Shown: positions 1-12,320, counted from the first letter of the stretch. The stretch: DNA of 64,000 nucleotides from Hermatobates lingyangjiaoensis (GCA_026182355.1 JAPFBL010000036.1:310001-374000), one strand, 5' to 3'. Translations and numbers: made by a program. The notes: a model not told the origin generated them from the letters alone.

Positions 1-272
1 TATGTCATCTTCAGGGCTACAACATGATTATTTTACAATTAGCACTACTATTACTACTATTTGGTAATTTATTACATTTTAATATGTACAGTAACCATAG
101 TCATACTCATCCATAGTCGTAATAACTGATTTATCAATAAATTCCTATTGGTTACTGTACATATTAAAATGTAATAAATTACCAAATAGTAGTAATAGTA
201 GTGCTAATTGTAAAACAATCATGTTGTAGTCCAGAGGATGACATAAATATATGTCAAAACGTCGGCAAAAGG
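1..272. repeat. Inverted pair of PLE-type terminal repeats, cut by window start
   Basis: Positions 1-97 and 149-245 are near-perfect reverse complements around a 51-bp AT-rich spacer. Arm 1, read on the minus strand, ends in a CTGAAGA box running off the window. Arm 2 continues outward into a diverged box (CAGAGGA), a TGACATA/ATATGTCA hairpin, then AAACGTC, which resembles a hammerhead ribozyme core with a tiny stem III. A (TA)n tract follows about 45 bp later. The layout matches the other palindromic PLE units of this window, so I assign it to that class. Family membership is inferred, since no coding part is present. Confidence 0.6.
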
Positions 273-314
273 ACTAGTTTAAAATCATTGGACCTCAAAC
301 CTCAAAAAAATTAC

Positions 315-316
<2 letters not shown>

Positions 317-349
<33 letters not shown>
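317..349. repeat. (TA)n microsatellite
   Basis: Pure TA dinucleotide run of about 33 bp. It separates the inverted unit on its left from a plus-strand PLE fragment on its right. Confidence 0.95.
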
Positions 350-354
<5 letters not shown>

Positions 355-365
355 CTCTAAGTCAG

Positions 366-503
366 TCAATCTAAGCCTGAAGATGATCAATTTAAACTTT
401 GGAGAAGTATAAAATAGTTATATAAGTAATTCTTTTAGCATAATGACAACCATTGGAAAGAAAACCTTTGAGAAAAATTTTCTCACTATATCTGACAATT
501 TGG

Positions 504-507
<4 letters not shown>
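366..507 (+). mobile_element. PLE terminal fragment between two (TA)n tracts
   Basis: A CTGAAGA box near 392-398, a weak hairpin and a following GAAG resemble a decayed hammerhead. Downstream, an ATG at about 448 opens a short reading frame (starting MTTIGKK, ending SDNLEL) that runs straight into the next (TA)n. This is the layout of the other PLE terminal repeats: ribozyme, start codon, a few N-terminal codons, then truncation at TA repeats. Assignment is by layout, not by a conserved domain. Confidence 0.45.

Positions 508-551
<44 letters not shown>
508..551. repeat. (TA)n microsatellite
   Basis: About 44 bp of pure TA, lying between two PLE terminal fragments of opposite orientation. Confidence 0.95.
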
Positions 552-554
<3 letters not shown>

Positions 555-735
555 GTAACTCACCATAAATGATTGAAGATAATCGTTCTCAGGCCTTTCG
601 TTTTCACGTTGTCAGAGAGCAAAGGAATACAAGTTATTGCAAGTTATGGATTTTGATTTAAAGTTGCATGAAGATTGGCATCATTGACAGTATTTTTCCC
701 TATTACATTAGAAACAGTCTTGATTTGTTTAACGA
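551..735 (-). mobile_element. Single PLE terminal repeat, same family as 58058-58400
   Basis: The sequence is clearly similar over about 180 bp to the left arm of the palindrome at 58058-58400, including the segment read on the minus strand as CTGACGA-type box, short hairpin and GAAAGGCC (about 585-614). Only one arm is present here, so this is a solo copy that abuts (TA)n exactly as the paired copy does. Confidence 0.6.
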
Positions 736-1020
736 TTCATTCAATTAGAAATTCATCCAATTTAAAAAGGCATGGACTAGTGTTCACTAAGCTCTTAGTT
801 CACTAAAGCCTTTTATGTGGGCGCTTTCAACAATGTTTCTTCTTCTTTCACACGACATAAATACCAACTCCTTTGCTTCTTCCCAGTTGATTAAGTGATT
901 TTTGTCTCTTTAGTGAGTAGGAAAAAGGCACTTTTGTCTTCTAACCAAATACTGATGTTACTTAATCCTTGTGTTTATTTTTTTTTTGTGTGTATGTAAG
1001 AGGGCAGCAATTCTTCACAT
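736..1020. other. No feature recognised
   Basis: AT-rich sequence with a T-run near 977-987. I see no coding potential or repeat structure. Confidence 0.5.
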
Positions 1021-1455
1021 AAGCATATTTCATTGAAATGCACAGCATCCTTTGCGTTAACGATTTTAAAATTGGTCTGCTCCAATTTCCTCACAAAGTT
1101 GCGGTGGGTTGGTGTTAATTGCCATATCAATTGCCCAAGAGACATCTTAATTTAGCGTGAGCTGCTAGTCTGCCTGACCAAACGTATAGCCTCTCGTTCC
1201 TGATTGATCAGTGCTACTTTCCAACCCAGCCAATTGATTCATATTCATTACCAGTTTGTAGGAATTATCAAAATTCCTACTACATGGCATAGTGTTCATT
1301 TCACAAATTTAAGCTCATGCTAAATTAAGATGTCTCTTGGGCAATTGATATGGCATTGAACACCAACCCACCGCAAAATTGTGAGGAAATTGGAGCAGAC
1401 CAGCTTTAAAGTCGTTAATACAGAGGCTGCTGTGCATTTCATTGAAAAATATATG
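1021..1455. repeat. Inverted repeat built from a PLE N-terminal coding fragment
   Basis: Arms at about 1023-1162 and 1313-1455 are imperfect reverse complements (about 140 bp each) around a 150-bp spacer. Read on the plus strand near 1412-1445, arm 2 encodes VNTEAAVHF, which matches the VNAEAAVHF stretch at about 12519-12545 and VNAEAAANF in the 54303-55207 unit. The arms are therefore decayed copies of the same PLE N-terminal region. Confidence 0.6.
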
Positions 1456-1467
1456 TATGAGTTCTTG

Positions 1468-2400
1468 AATATGACATCAAACTTTATACCTGTTTCTTAA
1501 CAAGCTTCTCAATTTTTCTCAATAACACTCTTGTTTTTTTTGTCTATACAGGAAAGTATATCTCCTATAATTGGCATGTTTAGAATGAACAAGTCATCTT
1601 CAGAACGTGAATAATTTCTTGGGTGAATTTTTTGGTTAATTGTATATACAAAGTGAAGACAGTAGACGTTGTTTTTACTTAAAGTTTAAGATTGGCTGGT
1701 TGTTAGTCCTATCAGGTGAGTGGCCTCGCAGTCCGGGTTACTATTACCTGTAAGGGTTTTTGGATGGCTTTGTTGTGAAATAAAGAGCTTAAAATTTGGA
1801 ATTAATAGTCATATTATCCGTCATACCTCGCATAATATCTGGGAACTCGACCGGTTTCAGGTTCTCCAGCTCTCTAGAGTTATGTCGGGTAATACTTACT
1901 TACTATTAATTCTAATATTACTAACCACAGTAGAAATAACCCATTAACTATATTTCATTATTTTCGAATTTTCCAATGGCTTGAATATTTAATACTGATT
2001 TTCAGTTATTGAATTAATGTAGATTCTAAAAATCTCGGTTTATGATAGTTACTTTCTTTTTAAATGTTTTTTTTTTGTAATTGTAACTCATCTTTCGGGT
2101 ATTTTACGTTGTGTTTCTCTTTTATTTTGGATGCTCCAACCATTAAATGCATGATTAGTCTTCATGATAAGGTGTCTTTACTTTGCCAAAATAGGGTGTT
2201 TTCACCAAAAAATTCACTCAAGAAGTGATTCACGTCCTGAAGATGAGTGTCAATCATTTGGAACATGTCGACTATAGGAGATATACTTTATTGTGTGGAT
2301 GAAATTCGAGAATGTTATTTGAAAAAATTGAGAAACTTGTTAAGGAACATGACACAGCTACGTTTGGTGTCATTTTTGGTAATGTATGTGTTAAGGCAAA
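1468..2400. mobile_element. Two PLE terminal repeats in inverted orientation
   Basis: About 1468-1640 (minus) and 2200-2390 (plus) are diverged reverse complements. Both contain a CTGAAGA box (2235-2241 on plus; about 1595-1601 on minus) and a downstream reading frame ending in an IEKLVKK-like stretch. The minus copy continues to about 1760 and also resembles 21600-21920. The 400-bp centre between them shows no clear structure. Confidence 0.55.
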
Positions 2401-2640
2401 TAGGACTCACTTTTCAATAACGACCGCTATGACAATCATCTTCAGGAGAAGAAGTGATTTGACGGAGAGACGATAGTCAACTGAAGAACTCTCAAATTCT
2501 CTGTGTGTTCAAATGTAATACCATTGATTTTTGTTAATTTTAATTATATAGTTTATTGTTTACCTGATGATGACCAAGGTGGTCAAAAGCTTGTGCTTCG
2601 TTAGTTTTCTTATAGTTGTCTCCTCAGTTTTTTAGGATTT
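2401..2640 (+). mobile_element. Possible PLE terminal relic with ribozyme-like hairpin
   Basis: CTGATGA at 2564-2570 is followed by a perfect TGACC/GGTCA hairpin and AAAAGC. The box and stem fit a hammerhead whose G12 is lost. No coding remnant supports the call, so it is tentative. Confidence 0.3.
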
Positions 2641-3957
2641 TTTTCTCCTCATCTCGTTTATGTTTGAATAGTTTAAATGTGCCCACTATATCCTTAGGTA
2701 GATTAATTTTCGAGTAATATCGAGTCTCTCAAAATATGCAATCATGATTTGCGGTTAATAATATGTTGAATTTTACTAGATGATTCAATCAATTCGTTCT
2801 TCTTACTGTGTGTGAAAATCAAAATATTTAATATTTATTATTATCTGGTTAATGTGTTTTTTGTGGAGATGTCACGGGTACAACCACAGTGCCTGACTTT
2901 TGTTTCTTTTTTCTTTTTTTATGTTTAGACCTGATGAACTGACGAAGTCGTTCGTTGCTGACTCCTCTATCAAAATATTCTCAGGGAAATATTGCATTTC
3001 CCATTGTCTTTCGACTAATCCCTGTTAGATGAATTCCGAGTCTCCTAAATTTATGAAACTCAAGGCTAGCCTGACAGATTCTTCGCTTCTTTTGTTAATT
3101 TCAGATCTTAATCCTAAACTTGAGATCCTGTTGCGAACCAAGCAATCACATTAAAATAAAAAATTGTTTCCTTCATAATGATGCATTTTCTACAGTTTAT
3201 TAATTGGTAATGGTGAAATAAGTATGGAGGAATATCTTAAGCACCAAATTAAGAGTACAGTTATTTGTATGAAATTCAAATAGCAGGATACACGTCAATT
3301 ATCGTTACATCAAACATGAGTTAAAAAAAAAATATTTTGTTGTTAAACTTTACCTTTCTTCGAGGAGGTATTCAGCGATATTAAAGTAAAGAGGAATTTA
3401 AAAATACCATTTCCTAGTAAAAGCTTGGATTGGATTAGCCCATGTTAAGGTTCAGTAAATAAATAAAATCATTTGTATAATTATTCCATTAAAATGGTAA
3501 AAAGACTATCTAAACTTCTTTCGAGTCGTGCAAACTACCTGCTGGAAGATGTCCAATTAGCCAGCCACACCTCTTCTCAAAAATTCAAGGGTAGGGAGAG
3601 AAATCCAATAAAGCTTCCAAAAAGCAATCCCTTCTATCTCAGATCAGACTCGGATTGTAGACATTTCACTCGTCTAATTTACATTGCAACTTACATCTTC
3701 TTCATCAAATATGCATAGTATATATTATCAGTTATTGGTTTCTTCCATTCTAACGACTTAAGAATAATCGTTCGTACATAATATGAACTCACACAATGTA
3801 TTTAACATGTTTAAAATTAGTTACGTTTTTAAAATCACTCTAATATTTCAAGTCATAATATTTTATTTTCTGAAAGTAGGTGTACAAATGTCGGGTTGTA
3901 TGTGTCATTCTAGTAGTATGGCATGCTTAATGGTAGAATTCACTTGGTGACTCTTAT
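2641..3957. other. Unresolved AT-rich region with weak coding hints
   Basis: A good-looking splice acceptor (pyrimidine tract ending TTTCAG at 3104) precedes 16 open codons, a stop and an immediate AATAAA near 3154, which could be a terminal exon. A moderately GC-rich stretch at 3520-3670 is open in one frame but resembles nothing I know. Neither is strong enough to call a gene. Confidence 0.3.
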
Positions 3958-4272
3958 GTTTAATGTTTTTATCACGGTTCCAAAACCAGCCGGAGATTTA
4001 CTTTTACAATGTAATCATGATAAATCACCATCCATGAGAACTTTATATAACTCTGGTTTCGAAAATGTAATCAAGGTATGAAGAAAATTTATTTACATGT
4101 ATTTAAATTCTGTTGAAATGCTAGAGGAAGTTTGCCTGCCCCACTTTCTCAGAAGGAAAGTGACCAGTGTGTCAAATATCTCTGGGGACACCGTGATGTA
4201 CCATGACCTGGTAACGTTAATCCTCCGTGGTATGGCCGAAAGGCTCAGGTACACGGCAAAAGATCAAGACAG
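3958..4272 (+). CDS. Two candidate exons of an unidentified gene
   Basis: Two open segments share one reading frame if a 51-bp intron (4076-4126, GTATGA...GCTAGAG) is removed. Segment 1 runs from about 3958 to 4075 and encodes a stretch containing VPKPAGDLLLQ. Segment 2 (4127-4272) encodes 48 residues with no stop, starting EVCLPHF and containing HDLVTLILRGMAERL, then a CAG|GTAAAG donor. Segment 2 is clearly richer in G+C than its flanks and has third-position variety typical of coding sequence. Phases match (0 at the intron, 2 at the final donor). I do not recognise the protein. It could be a host gene with very long introns, or a frameshifted transposon gene whose gap only mimics an intron. 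Confidence 0.5.
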
Positions 4273-5209
4273 GTAAAGTTATTCCCAGCGATTTCAATGA
4301 ATCAAGTGTAGACAGATGTTGACTAACCTCATGGAATTAACAATACCCCTGAATTAAAAATTGAGCTACCCTGGACTCACCAAATTTTAAAGAATGACCA
4401 CTAAAAAGTCGTATTGCGTTAGTCAAGGACAATCTACCCAGATCTCATAAAACGAATTTGACCATAGTTATTGGTGATCAATCGATCAAATGTGTCATAA
4501 TCATATACCTGAAAACTGAAATCAGGTATGTTATTAAGTCAGGTATATCTCAATTTCTGTCGTTTAAAAATCAGAAAAAAACGAATAAAAGTTATCTGAG
4601 CGAGAAGGAAATATCCTCTTGATTTGTCTGGTTCTGATCATGTGCCACTCTAAACATAGAAAAATAAAGAAAAGATCGTAGGTTATTAGTTCACCGTTGG
4701 CTTATCCAAAAGTCAACAGAAGAGCTTTTCCATCCACCTCTTTTGCATACTGAGTAAGCATAGTTCATATGATGTTAATTGCAGCTGCTATGTCATAGCT
4801 AAGAATACAATGTTCAGTTAGATCTATACATTTTTTTGAACTTTTCTGTAAAACAGATACCTTTTTTACTTTCTTAACCCTTTTTTAACGAACACCTTTT
4901 TATAATTCTGTATTTTTAGTATTATTTGCTGTTATTTCTATTATATATTTATTTATTTCTTCCCTCTCTATTTTTTACCTTTATGAATAAATTTATTTTT
5001 CAATGCTTACTAATAGTTTTATAAATTTTATTTTTGAAGATATCTTATTCCTAACTACTTTAATATTTGTTTTTTTTTACCTTTTTTCTATCTTTTATTT
5101 ATTATTACAGACATTCTATTATTGTATTTTATTTGTTTATTTTTTTATACTTCCTTTATTATTTTTTATAAATAAACTTATTTGTTTTTGTAACAAATAA
5201 GCGACTTTC
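4273..5209. other. AT-rich non-coding; T-rich tract
   Basis: Would be intronic if the preceding exons are real. From about 4830 to 5200 it is strongly T-rich low-complexity sequence. The short open frame there is compositional (F, L, I, Y only). Confidence 0.5.
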
Positions 5210-5830
5210 TTATGGCTCTCAGAGTGACTTTGGAATTAGTCTCATTAGTGTGCTTTAAGACCTGTACACGGAAACAGTAATTGAATCTGAGTCCGTGAGA
5301 ACTGGCATAAGTGGATTCGCAGGCTTGGTGGAAGCCAAACCCATATAAAAGGGATCACATTGGGTTACTGCAGTTACCAGTGGTTCAAGAAATCTTCTCT
5401 ACGATAGAGTAGGTGCGTTTACTATGAAAAGAAGTAAAGGAAGGAACGGGATTGATGATAGGGCAAGTAAGACACCCATGGCGTCCACATTGAATACCAC
5501 CAGCAGTATTAGGAGGCTTGGGAGAAGAAATGTGGGAGAAGATAGATCTAATATTAGCAGGTTTACGGTAGGAAATGGAAGGTGCCTCTCTGAAGATAGA
5601 AGAAGTGCAGGAGGAAGAAGAAAGTAAAGGGAAAACCTCCTTGGTAATCGTGCGCAGCCTATGAGCACCAAAAAAATAAGTCGTGATGAGAAAAGCAGAG
5701 TCACTGAAATCTCTCGTAGGACCAGAATTATGATGTACATCAGGAGGGACTATAGATTATTAATGAAATTTGCAGGATAACTTCGGTCAGAAAATTTCTT
5801 TTTCAATAGGTCTATTTGGTAAGAACGATG
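5210..5830 (-). pseudogene. PLE RT-endonuclease linker relic
   Basis: On the minus strand one frame across about 5640-5420 reads SYRKPANIRSIFSHISS and then a Cys motif, CGRHGCLTC. This matches the linker between reverse transcriptase and GIY-YIG domain of the element at 12613-15380, where it is CGRRGCQTC. The flanks on both sides (5230-5400 and 5640-5830) also align to that element. Frames shift several times, so this is a decayed copy of a related but different PLE family. The long open frames on other strands here are shadows. Confidence 0.75.
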
Positions 5831-7375
5831 TTTTATACTGCTACAAACTTTATGGATGCGAGTGGTCATCTTTTTTACGTGGTAAATATGTTTCTGGGTG
5901 AGCTACATTTTTAACATTTTATTTTATTCTAGTATATTGCATTGCTTATAATCTTGAAGATGGCTAATGAGACCGAAAGGTTGATCAAGATAATTAAATG
6001 TGTTTTAAAACGTTAAAGTGATAAATAAGTCCCTGGGTGAGTTACTCCATCATCGTAATGCGCAACATCGTAAAGTGTTCAGGAAAAAGGGGCACTTACT
6101 TAAATGAATCGTAAATACAGAAGGCGCTTTGGTTTTCAATAACATTTGTATTGAAGAGTACTTGCTGCCTACTTATGGAAATCTACCGTAAAGGTAGATG
6201 TACCATAATAATTCTATGTACCATAATGACATAGAATATGTCACTATAGAACTGGCATATTCAATATAAGAACGTATATATATATATAGATGTTCATACA
6301 TTATAGACATTATTGTATCAAAACTTTTTCAAATATTACCCAAAATTATGTAGATATCTTAATACAAGGACAAATATATTTTTTCTGTAAACTGCATAGC
6401 ATTTTCAATTATGAATTATAATTTAAAATACATTTGCTTTATTGTCTAAAAATAGCTGATCGTTTAAAAGAAAATGTTTTCTTCAGTGGCTTGAAGTTTG
6501 GGCAGGCTTTGTTTCTATATTGTTTGAAATCAAATTAGATTCATAATTTAATTTGCAACTTCGAAAAAAGGTACTGGGAAAAAATTAACTTTGATTTAAT
6601 TGAATTTTCTAGTAGAAACCTGTTTTACAGCCTGTCAGGGTCAGCAGTATTTCACATTAGATCAACAACGTCACAAATAAGCTTGTTTATTATTTGGTTA
6701 ATTTTGTGAAAAAAAATGCAATACAGATTTCAATTAAATTTGATTTAATCGAGGAAGTTGTTAATCACATAACGCTGCTAATTGCCTATGTTACTCATCT
6801 ATTAATATCGAGTATCAAGATTCCAGGAGGGGTTATAAAGCCAGGATGAAAACAATGGTTCAAATAGATAGCTAAATAAAAATAGAATTGTAGTAAATAG
6901 CATTTTTGATATTTCATGATAATTGAATCACATTTTAAGTACTAACACACTGTCTAAAAACTATATACATGTATTTCAATCTATAAAAAGTGTTTCTAAA
7001 TCTTTTTTTTCTCCTATACTAGTAATACTAGTATACTAGAGTATTGAAATGTTTCCAATATACAAAATTTAATGTCTAAATGTATAGTGGCATCCAATTT
7101 TACATTCTAAAATTATTTAGCTCAGTATGACTGAACCACATTTTAAGTACTTTTCTTCACTGGATCTATGGCATTATATATGAATAATGATGGTTTTTTG
7201 ACATCTGGAATGCAACTTCTACTGTTAGAACTTTTAGTGTTAATAGTAAGTCACTTATAAAAGATAATTTCCCTGATGTTTCTGACAGCGAACAGCTGTA
7301 TCAAATGTATTTTTACGAAAATAATTATTGAACTATTTAAATATATATTTTACTCAACTACCAATATCGGATACC
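5831..7375. other. AT-rich; one possible ribozyme relic
   Basis: Around 5952-5985 a TTGAAGATGG...ACCGAAAGG stretch resembles the hammerhead of the 54303-55207 family but with a broken box. A short (TA)n sits near 6274-6290. Nothing else is recognisable. Confidence 0.4.
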
Positions 7376-7531
7376 TTATATATCTATCTATATACTTATA
7401 AAACACTGTTGGTCACGTTTAAATATTTGCACACGCTCTAAACTGAATTAAAGATTAGCAAATTCTGTGGGAATCGAACCCGCGTCCTTAGCATTGGTAG
7501 TCCAGAGCGCTACCGAATGTGCCACGGGGCC
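7376..7531 (-). mobile_element. Candidate tRNA-derived SINE
   Basis: The minus strand from 7531 to about 7461 has a tRNA-like layout: GGCCCCG start, a TGGCAC...GGTAGCGC box A region and a GGGTTCGATTCCC box B. The acceptor ends do not pair and the anticodon stem is poor, so it cannot be a working tRNA. A short body and a GATA/TATC-rich tail (about 7376-7395) follow, which suggests a short SINE rather than a plain tRNA pseudogene. Confidence 0.45.
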
Positions 7532-7879
7532 TTTTCTAGAAATAGTTTTCTAAATAGGCATCCAAAGATTAAATAATAGTGTTTCGACTTAAATTATAAT
7601 GATTTAATTATCATAAATTTAGAAAGAGGAAAATTAATGAATAATCGACGAGAATATAAAATAATTATTTAATATATCAACAAATGATATTTATTATAGT
7701 AAACAGAAACTTTTAGAAATTATCATATTAATATAAGTAAAATATTTACAGCACATAATTATGTCCGTAATCAAAAAACAGTGTCATAATGCCCATATAT
7801 TCTTTTATTGATATATCTATTTCAATAAAAATTATAGAGTAAGGCTCCCGATGCGAGGCTTTACGACAAGAAAGTTCTT

Positions 7880-8780
7880 AATAAAAATAATTCTCTCTCA
7901 ATTAAGGAGTTCAAGACCAACTGAATCGGCTGTAGTCTCTCAAGAAGTGACAACTTCTTCCAGTTGTCAAGAGAGGAACTGATGCTGACATCTATAATGC
8001 ATGAACCAGTCTTACTTGTAGAGCAAATTTACTAATTTCCATTTAACTAGCTTTGTGGGAGTTACGAAGTTAAGAAGATGAAGAATACTCTAAATTTCTG
8101 ATAAATATTGGTGAAGACAGAGTTGAAAAGAATGAAAATATAGAGTTTATTACTGCCCGAGGACATGTTTATCCGTGCACATAATGTTGATTAGTGTATT
8201 GAATGCATTTACTCTTCATTCCCCAATCTACAAATATTGTTTACAGAAAATTCTATATAACGGGACATACAGTGAAATTAATCATCTTTATGTGAAATTA
8301 AACAATATTTGTCATACAACTCGGTTTGTGTAGGAAGAGAACCCACATATTACCTTCAAGAATTTATTGACTCTCTAGAGTTGTCTGGATTGTTCCAACA
8401 TAAGCTAGAACTCAAAAAGGAAGTTCCTCTCGTGTGTATGTTTGAGAAACATTGATCCACCGCGCTTGTGGAATGGAACAAGACTAATAACTGAGGAACT
8501 TTATGATAATGTCATTGTTTATAAAATTATCTCATTACGATGTCAAGGAGAAATAGTTTTAATTACAAAATTGAATATTGTTTTACCTGAAGAGGACAAC
8601 TTCCTTTTTTAAGGATCAACTTCCAATTCAGTTAGCATTTGCCGTATGTGTCAAGGAGAGACTGTGCAGATAGTTTTAGTTATTTGTGTAAAAAAGTATT
8701 TCACCATGTTGCTCTCACAAGGACAAACAGAAAGAAATAATAAAGTTCTTTTTGAAAATTCAAATTGTACAAAAATATAA
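7880..8780 (+). pseudogene. Helitron/PIF1-type helicase relic
   Basis: Broken frames on the plus strand reproduce helicase blocks in the right order: LLPVVKRGTDADIYNA (about 7951-8000), FLINIGEDRV (about 8092-8125), AHNVD (about 8180), YYLQEFIDSLELSGLFQHKL then LELKKEVPL (about 8350-8430), PPRLWNGTRLI (about 8457-8490), GEIVLI (about 8550) and a final VALTRT-like block near 8710. These correspond to the C-terminal half of Helitron helicases (the LPVV, LKxGxPxMLLRN, NGTRL and ALSR motifs of the family). Multiple frameshifts and stops make it dead. No Rep domain or Helitron end was found nearby. Confidence 0.75.
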
Positions 8781-8789
8781 ATAAAGATA

Positions 8790-11700
8790 ACTTTCTTAAA
8801 AATATGACATTATACTCTTTATTGGAAATGCATTAATTTAGAGTTCATCTGCATTTATATGAACATGATTGCATTAAAAATGTGTTAGATAACCCAACGG
8901 GTAAACTTTCATCGGCGTCAATGCAACACTGCTTGCTTTTCCAGTGTTGTTTTAGAACTATTTTACTGTCATTCTAATAGATTTAACGATTACTACAGCA
9001 GCGTATTAATGATGAATATCTATAGAACACATTGTTTTGATATCCTAAGCGCATCCTTATTTTGTAGAATAGTTAATACAGTTCTATACGTCAGAAGATC
9101 GCCACAAATCAAAGGTAAAATGAAAATAATTAAGTAATTGCTTGTTGTCAAACAACTGAAAAACAAAAGGAATACTAAGGTAGAACCCACTGAAAAAGTA
9201 GAAGATTTAATGGGATTGAGGAGAGGCACATATAATCAAGTGGAAATTACTGGACCATTGGACTAGGAAAGCTATTAGGACAGCTGTTGCACTATCTACA
9301 ACAACCAACTGATTTAAACTAAGCATACCAGGACTAACTTTAATCTAAAATAAAAACTACTCTTCAGTAATAATAAATTTGAAATGTTATGTTTATTAAT
9401 TAACTTTTTACAAACCACATTTTACATTTACCAAATCATGGAACGTTAAAACTGAGTTGTGTGCAAAACAAAATGGACAATTACTCAATAATTAATGTTT
9501 TACAATGATGTACTTGTAATTGTTTAAAGCAGGTTTTATGGTTCTTGTCTGTTTTTTCAATTTAACTCACTTTGCAGTTCATACATGGACTTTAATAAAA
9601 ACAACCTGCATTAACCCTCATCAATTGTTTCATAAAGCGAAAAATTTCTGAATATTAATGTTAAAAATATACAAAATCCAATGCCATAATTTAAAAAGAT
9701 GCACCCAACTTTATATAACTGCTGAGTATTTAACTCAGTCCAAATCAATCTTATTTCAAATATTTTTCTTTACTGAATTTATGATGAAACTGATGAGTTG
9801 GTTTAGGATCCCCAGTCTAAATATAAAAATAATACCAAGTATCTTTAACAATCGTTAAATGTAAACAAATGACAGACTAAAAGATAGAATTAATATTTTA
9901 TTAGTGTTAAATAACTCTTTTACTTCCTATTACTTTAATATCTCTTTGCTTATTAAAGAAAACCTAGATTGCTCTAACTTTCCAATGGTCTATTATTTTA
10001 TTAGGTTTACTCGTATATTGACTTAATTACAAGTTTCGATAAAACTTCACTTAAACCCTTAAAATTTCGATGAAATTTATTATAAAAGCAGATCATTTAA
10101 TACTGATAGAGTCAAAAAATTAAGAATATACTTAGTTTCATGGCTGACAAGCTACAGTTATTAAATTTAAACTTCTCTTTATTACTTTCTACTCTTTAAG
10201 AAAGCATTCAAATAGGTTATTTACAACTTTTTTTGTCTCTATGATAAAAACTTAGATAGGAAAAAGATTATTTATTTAAGATAAATAAAATATTACTTTC
10301 TTTGTCCTAATACAAAAAAAAAATCATCAGGCAATATTTAAATCTGAAATGAATGAAAGTAAAAGAGTTAAAATACTGGTAAACTACATAGAAGACTTGC
10401 AAGTAACAGAACTAATAAAGTTAACAATTGAGGAAGAAAGAAAATTTATTGTATGAGTTTTAATAAGATCATGTCTAGAAAGAAAGGAGATTTAGACATA
10501 AAAAGAAGAATTCATTTGATGAAATTTTAAAAAGGATATCAAACTTTTATTTAAGAAACTATTAACTTTGTCTAAAAACTTCCTTTTGAGAGATTCATAA
10601 AACATTCACTGAGTAGTTTTCCCATTTTATTTACCCATCCATACAATTTTGCAGTTTCTCCAGATTTGTATGATTTTTTAGATTTTATACTAGGGTTTTT
10701 GCAGTAATTCCTTTTTCAAAATACTACAAACCATTCTGGGATAATTAGGATTTATTTAACAGTATAATATCTTTTAAATTGTTTTCTCGTGGTGAAGAGT
10801 TACATGATAAATCTCTTTAAATGTGAAGCTGGTCCAATTTTTTTTAAAAATCTTATGGTTTGGTTTCCAAATAATGTCTATACAAAATACAGAAAGTAAT
10901 ATGTTTAGAAAAACAAAATCAATCATATTTTTGAGGAGATTACTTGTAAGTTATTTCTTTATATTTCTACATTTAGCTGCCTACAGAAGATAGTCTATGC
11001 ATACAAACTGCTTCATATAATATTTCTGCATAATTTAGTCCATTATAAAAATGCATGCTGAGAGTAGCAGCTTTAAAACTGTTTGAGGTGTTAAAATTGA
11101 GTGCAGTTTACTGTAATGGATCACGGGTACTTTAACCTACCTTTACTAATGATTTCATTAGTGTTAAATACTACATGTAATTCATTTATTTAGAGTTAGA
11201 AACTTCTAATCAGTGCATAAACATGAGGTTTATTTGTCTAGGAATTAATTTTTTAATAATGAAAGATAATTCATCTATATGTATTATTTGTATCTATATC
11301 TATATAATATAAATAGATATCTATATATAGATATATATTTGTATCTATATAATATATCTGTCTATTTCAATAATAACATATTTTTAAATATAATAATTTA
11401 CAATATATTAGTATTATATTTAGTTTACTTAAACTAAATTATTTTAGTATAAAATTTTAGTATAATTTTAGCATTTATACTTAAATGTCAGTCATTTTAA
11501 TTTATGAACTCATGATGTGATCTATTTCTTATATGGTGGATTTTTCTGTTGTCATAGGAAAAATGTTACCTTTTCTTCCCCGGTTTGATTCTACTTTCAT
11601 AATAAGATTAGACATTAAAACAAAAACAGCCATTTAAAAAAAGCGTGCAATTGAAGAATCGTTTTGTTTTATAATGGTTTACACTTGTAATCGATTTATA

Positions 11701-11825
11701 ACAAATGTGTATTTTTTACCCTTGAAGGGTATCAACCGTAATCATATTTCAACTGAATCATTCAACCAAGAAGTTTTGATGAAGGAAAAGATTTTTTAAC
11801 TAAATAAATAATAGAACGCTCTATG
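8790..11825. other. AT-rich, no gene recognised
   Basis: Only short open frames occur, none with a recognisable motif. A compound TA/TATC microsatellite lies around 11270-11365. Confidence 0.5.
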
Positions 11826-11829
11826 ATTA

Positions 11830-12200
11830 TTGAAAGAGCTAAATAAGAAATAAGTATAATATAAGAAAGTTGTTATTATATAATAACGGAAAGTTCAGTC
11901 CATTATTAGCAATATAAAGAGTAATACAGCTTTGCAGTTTACGGAAAACATGCGCCAACTGATTTACAGTAATCCGTAAAATCTTATTAGTTATTTTAGA
12001 TTTTAAATCTTCAAATGAACAAGATTTAGATGCATACACAGTTGTTTTCACATACCCCTATACGAAAAATCTAATGGAGTCAAGTCTGGCGTGAAGATAA
12101 ATGAAATGGTTCACCTCTTCCGATTTATCTGTTAGGAAATTCGTGATTTATCTGTATGGAAGAGGTTACCACAGGATGGAGGTTAAGTGGATAAAATTTC
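11830..12200 (-). pseudogene. DDE transposase C-terminal relic (Tc1/mariner-like)
   Basis: On the minus strand, frames across about 12190-12060 give FPNR.IGRGEP and a RxxDLxxLDFF-like stretch, followed in the open frame 12051-11839 by YVKTTVYASK..SFEDLKSKI and later ITLYIANNG. This is the order seen at the C-terminus of a transposase family widespread in arthropods (…SPDLTPLDFFLWGYLK.VY…DLK.RI…). Stops and frameshifts interrupt it. The family placement is from memory of motif order. Confidence 0.6.
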
Positions 12201-12320
12201 AATAAAACTTTAAAAAAATTGATTTACTTCTTTCTAATCCTTTTTACAGATCATTTCTATCCCAGCTACAAATAAGGGTATATTTTTTTTTAAAACGCAC
12301 ACGTAAATTATGGACACCCA

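Noticed and set aside
5399..5740. 113-aa hydrophobic minus-strand frame, apparent membrane protein
   Set aside because: It is an alternative frame of the PLE linker relic; the correct frame carries the CGRHGCLTC motif.
7461..7531. Functional tRNA gene on the minus strand
   Set aside because: Acceptor ends do not pair and the anticodon stem has several mismatches; SINE head or pseudogene is more likely.
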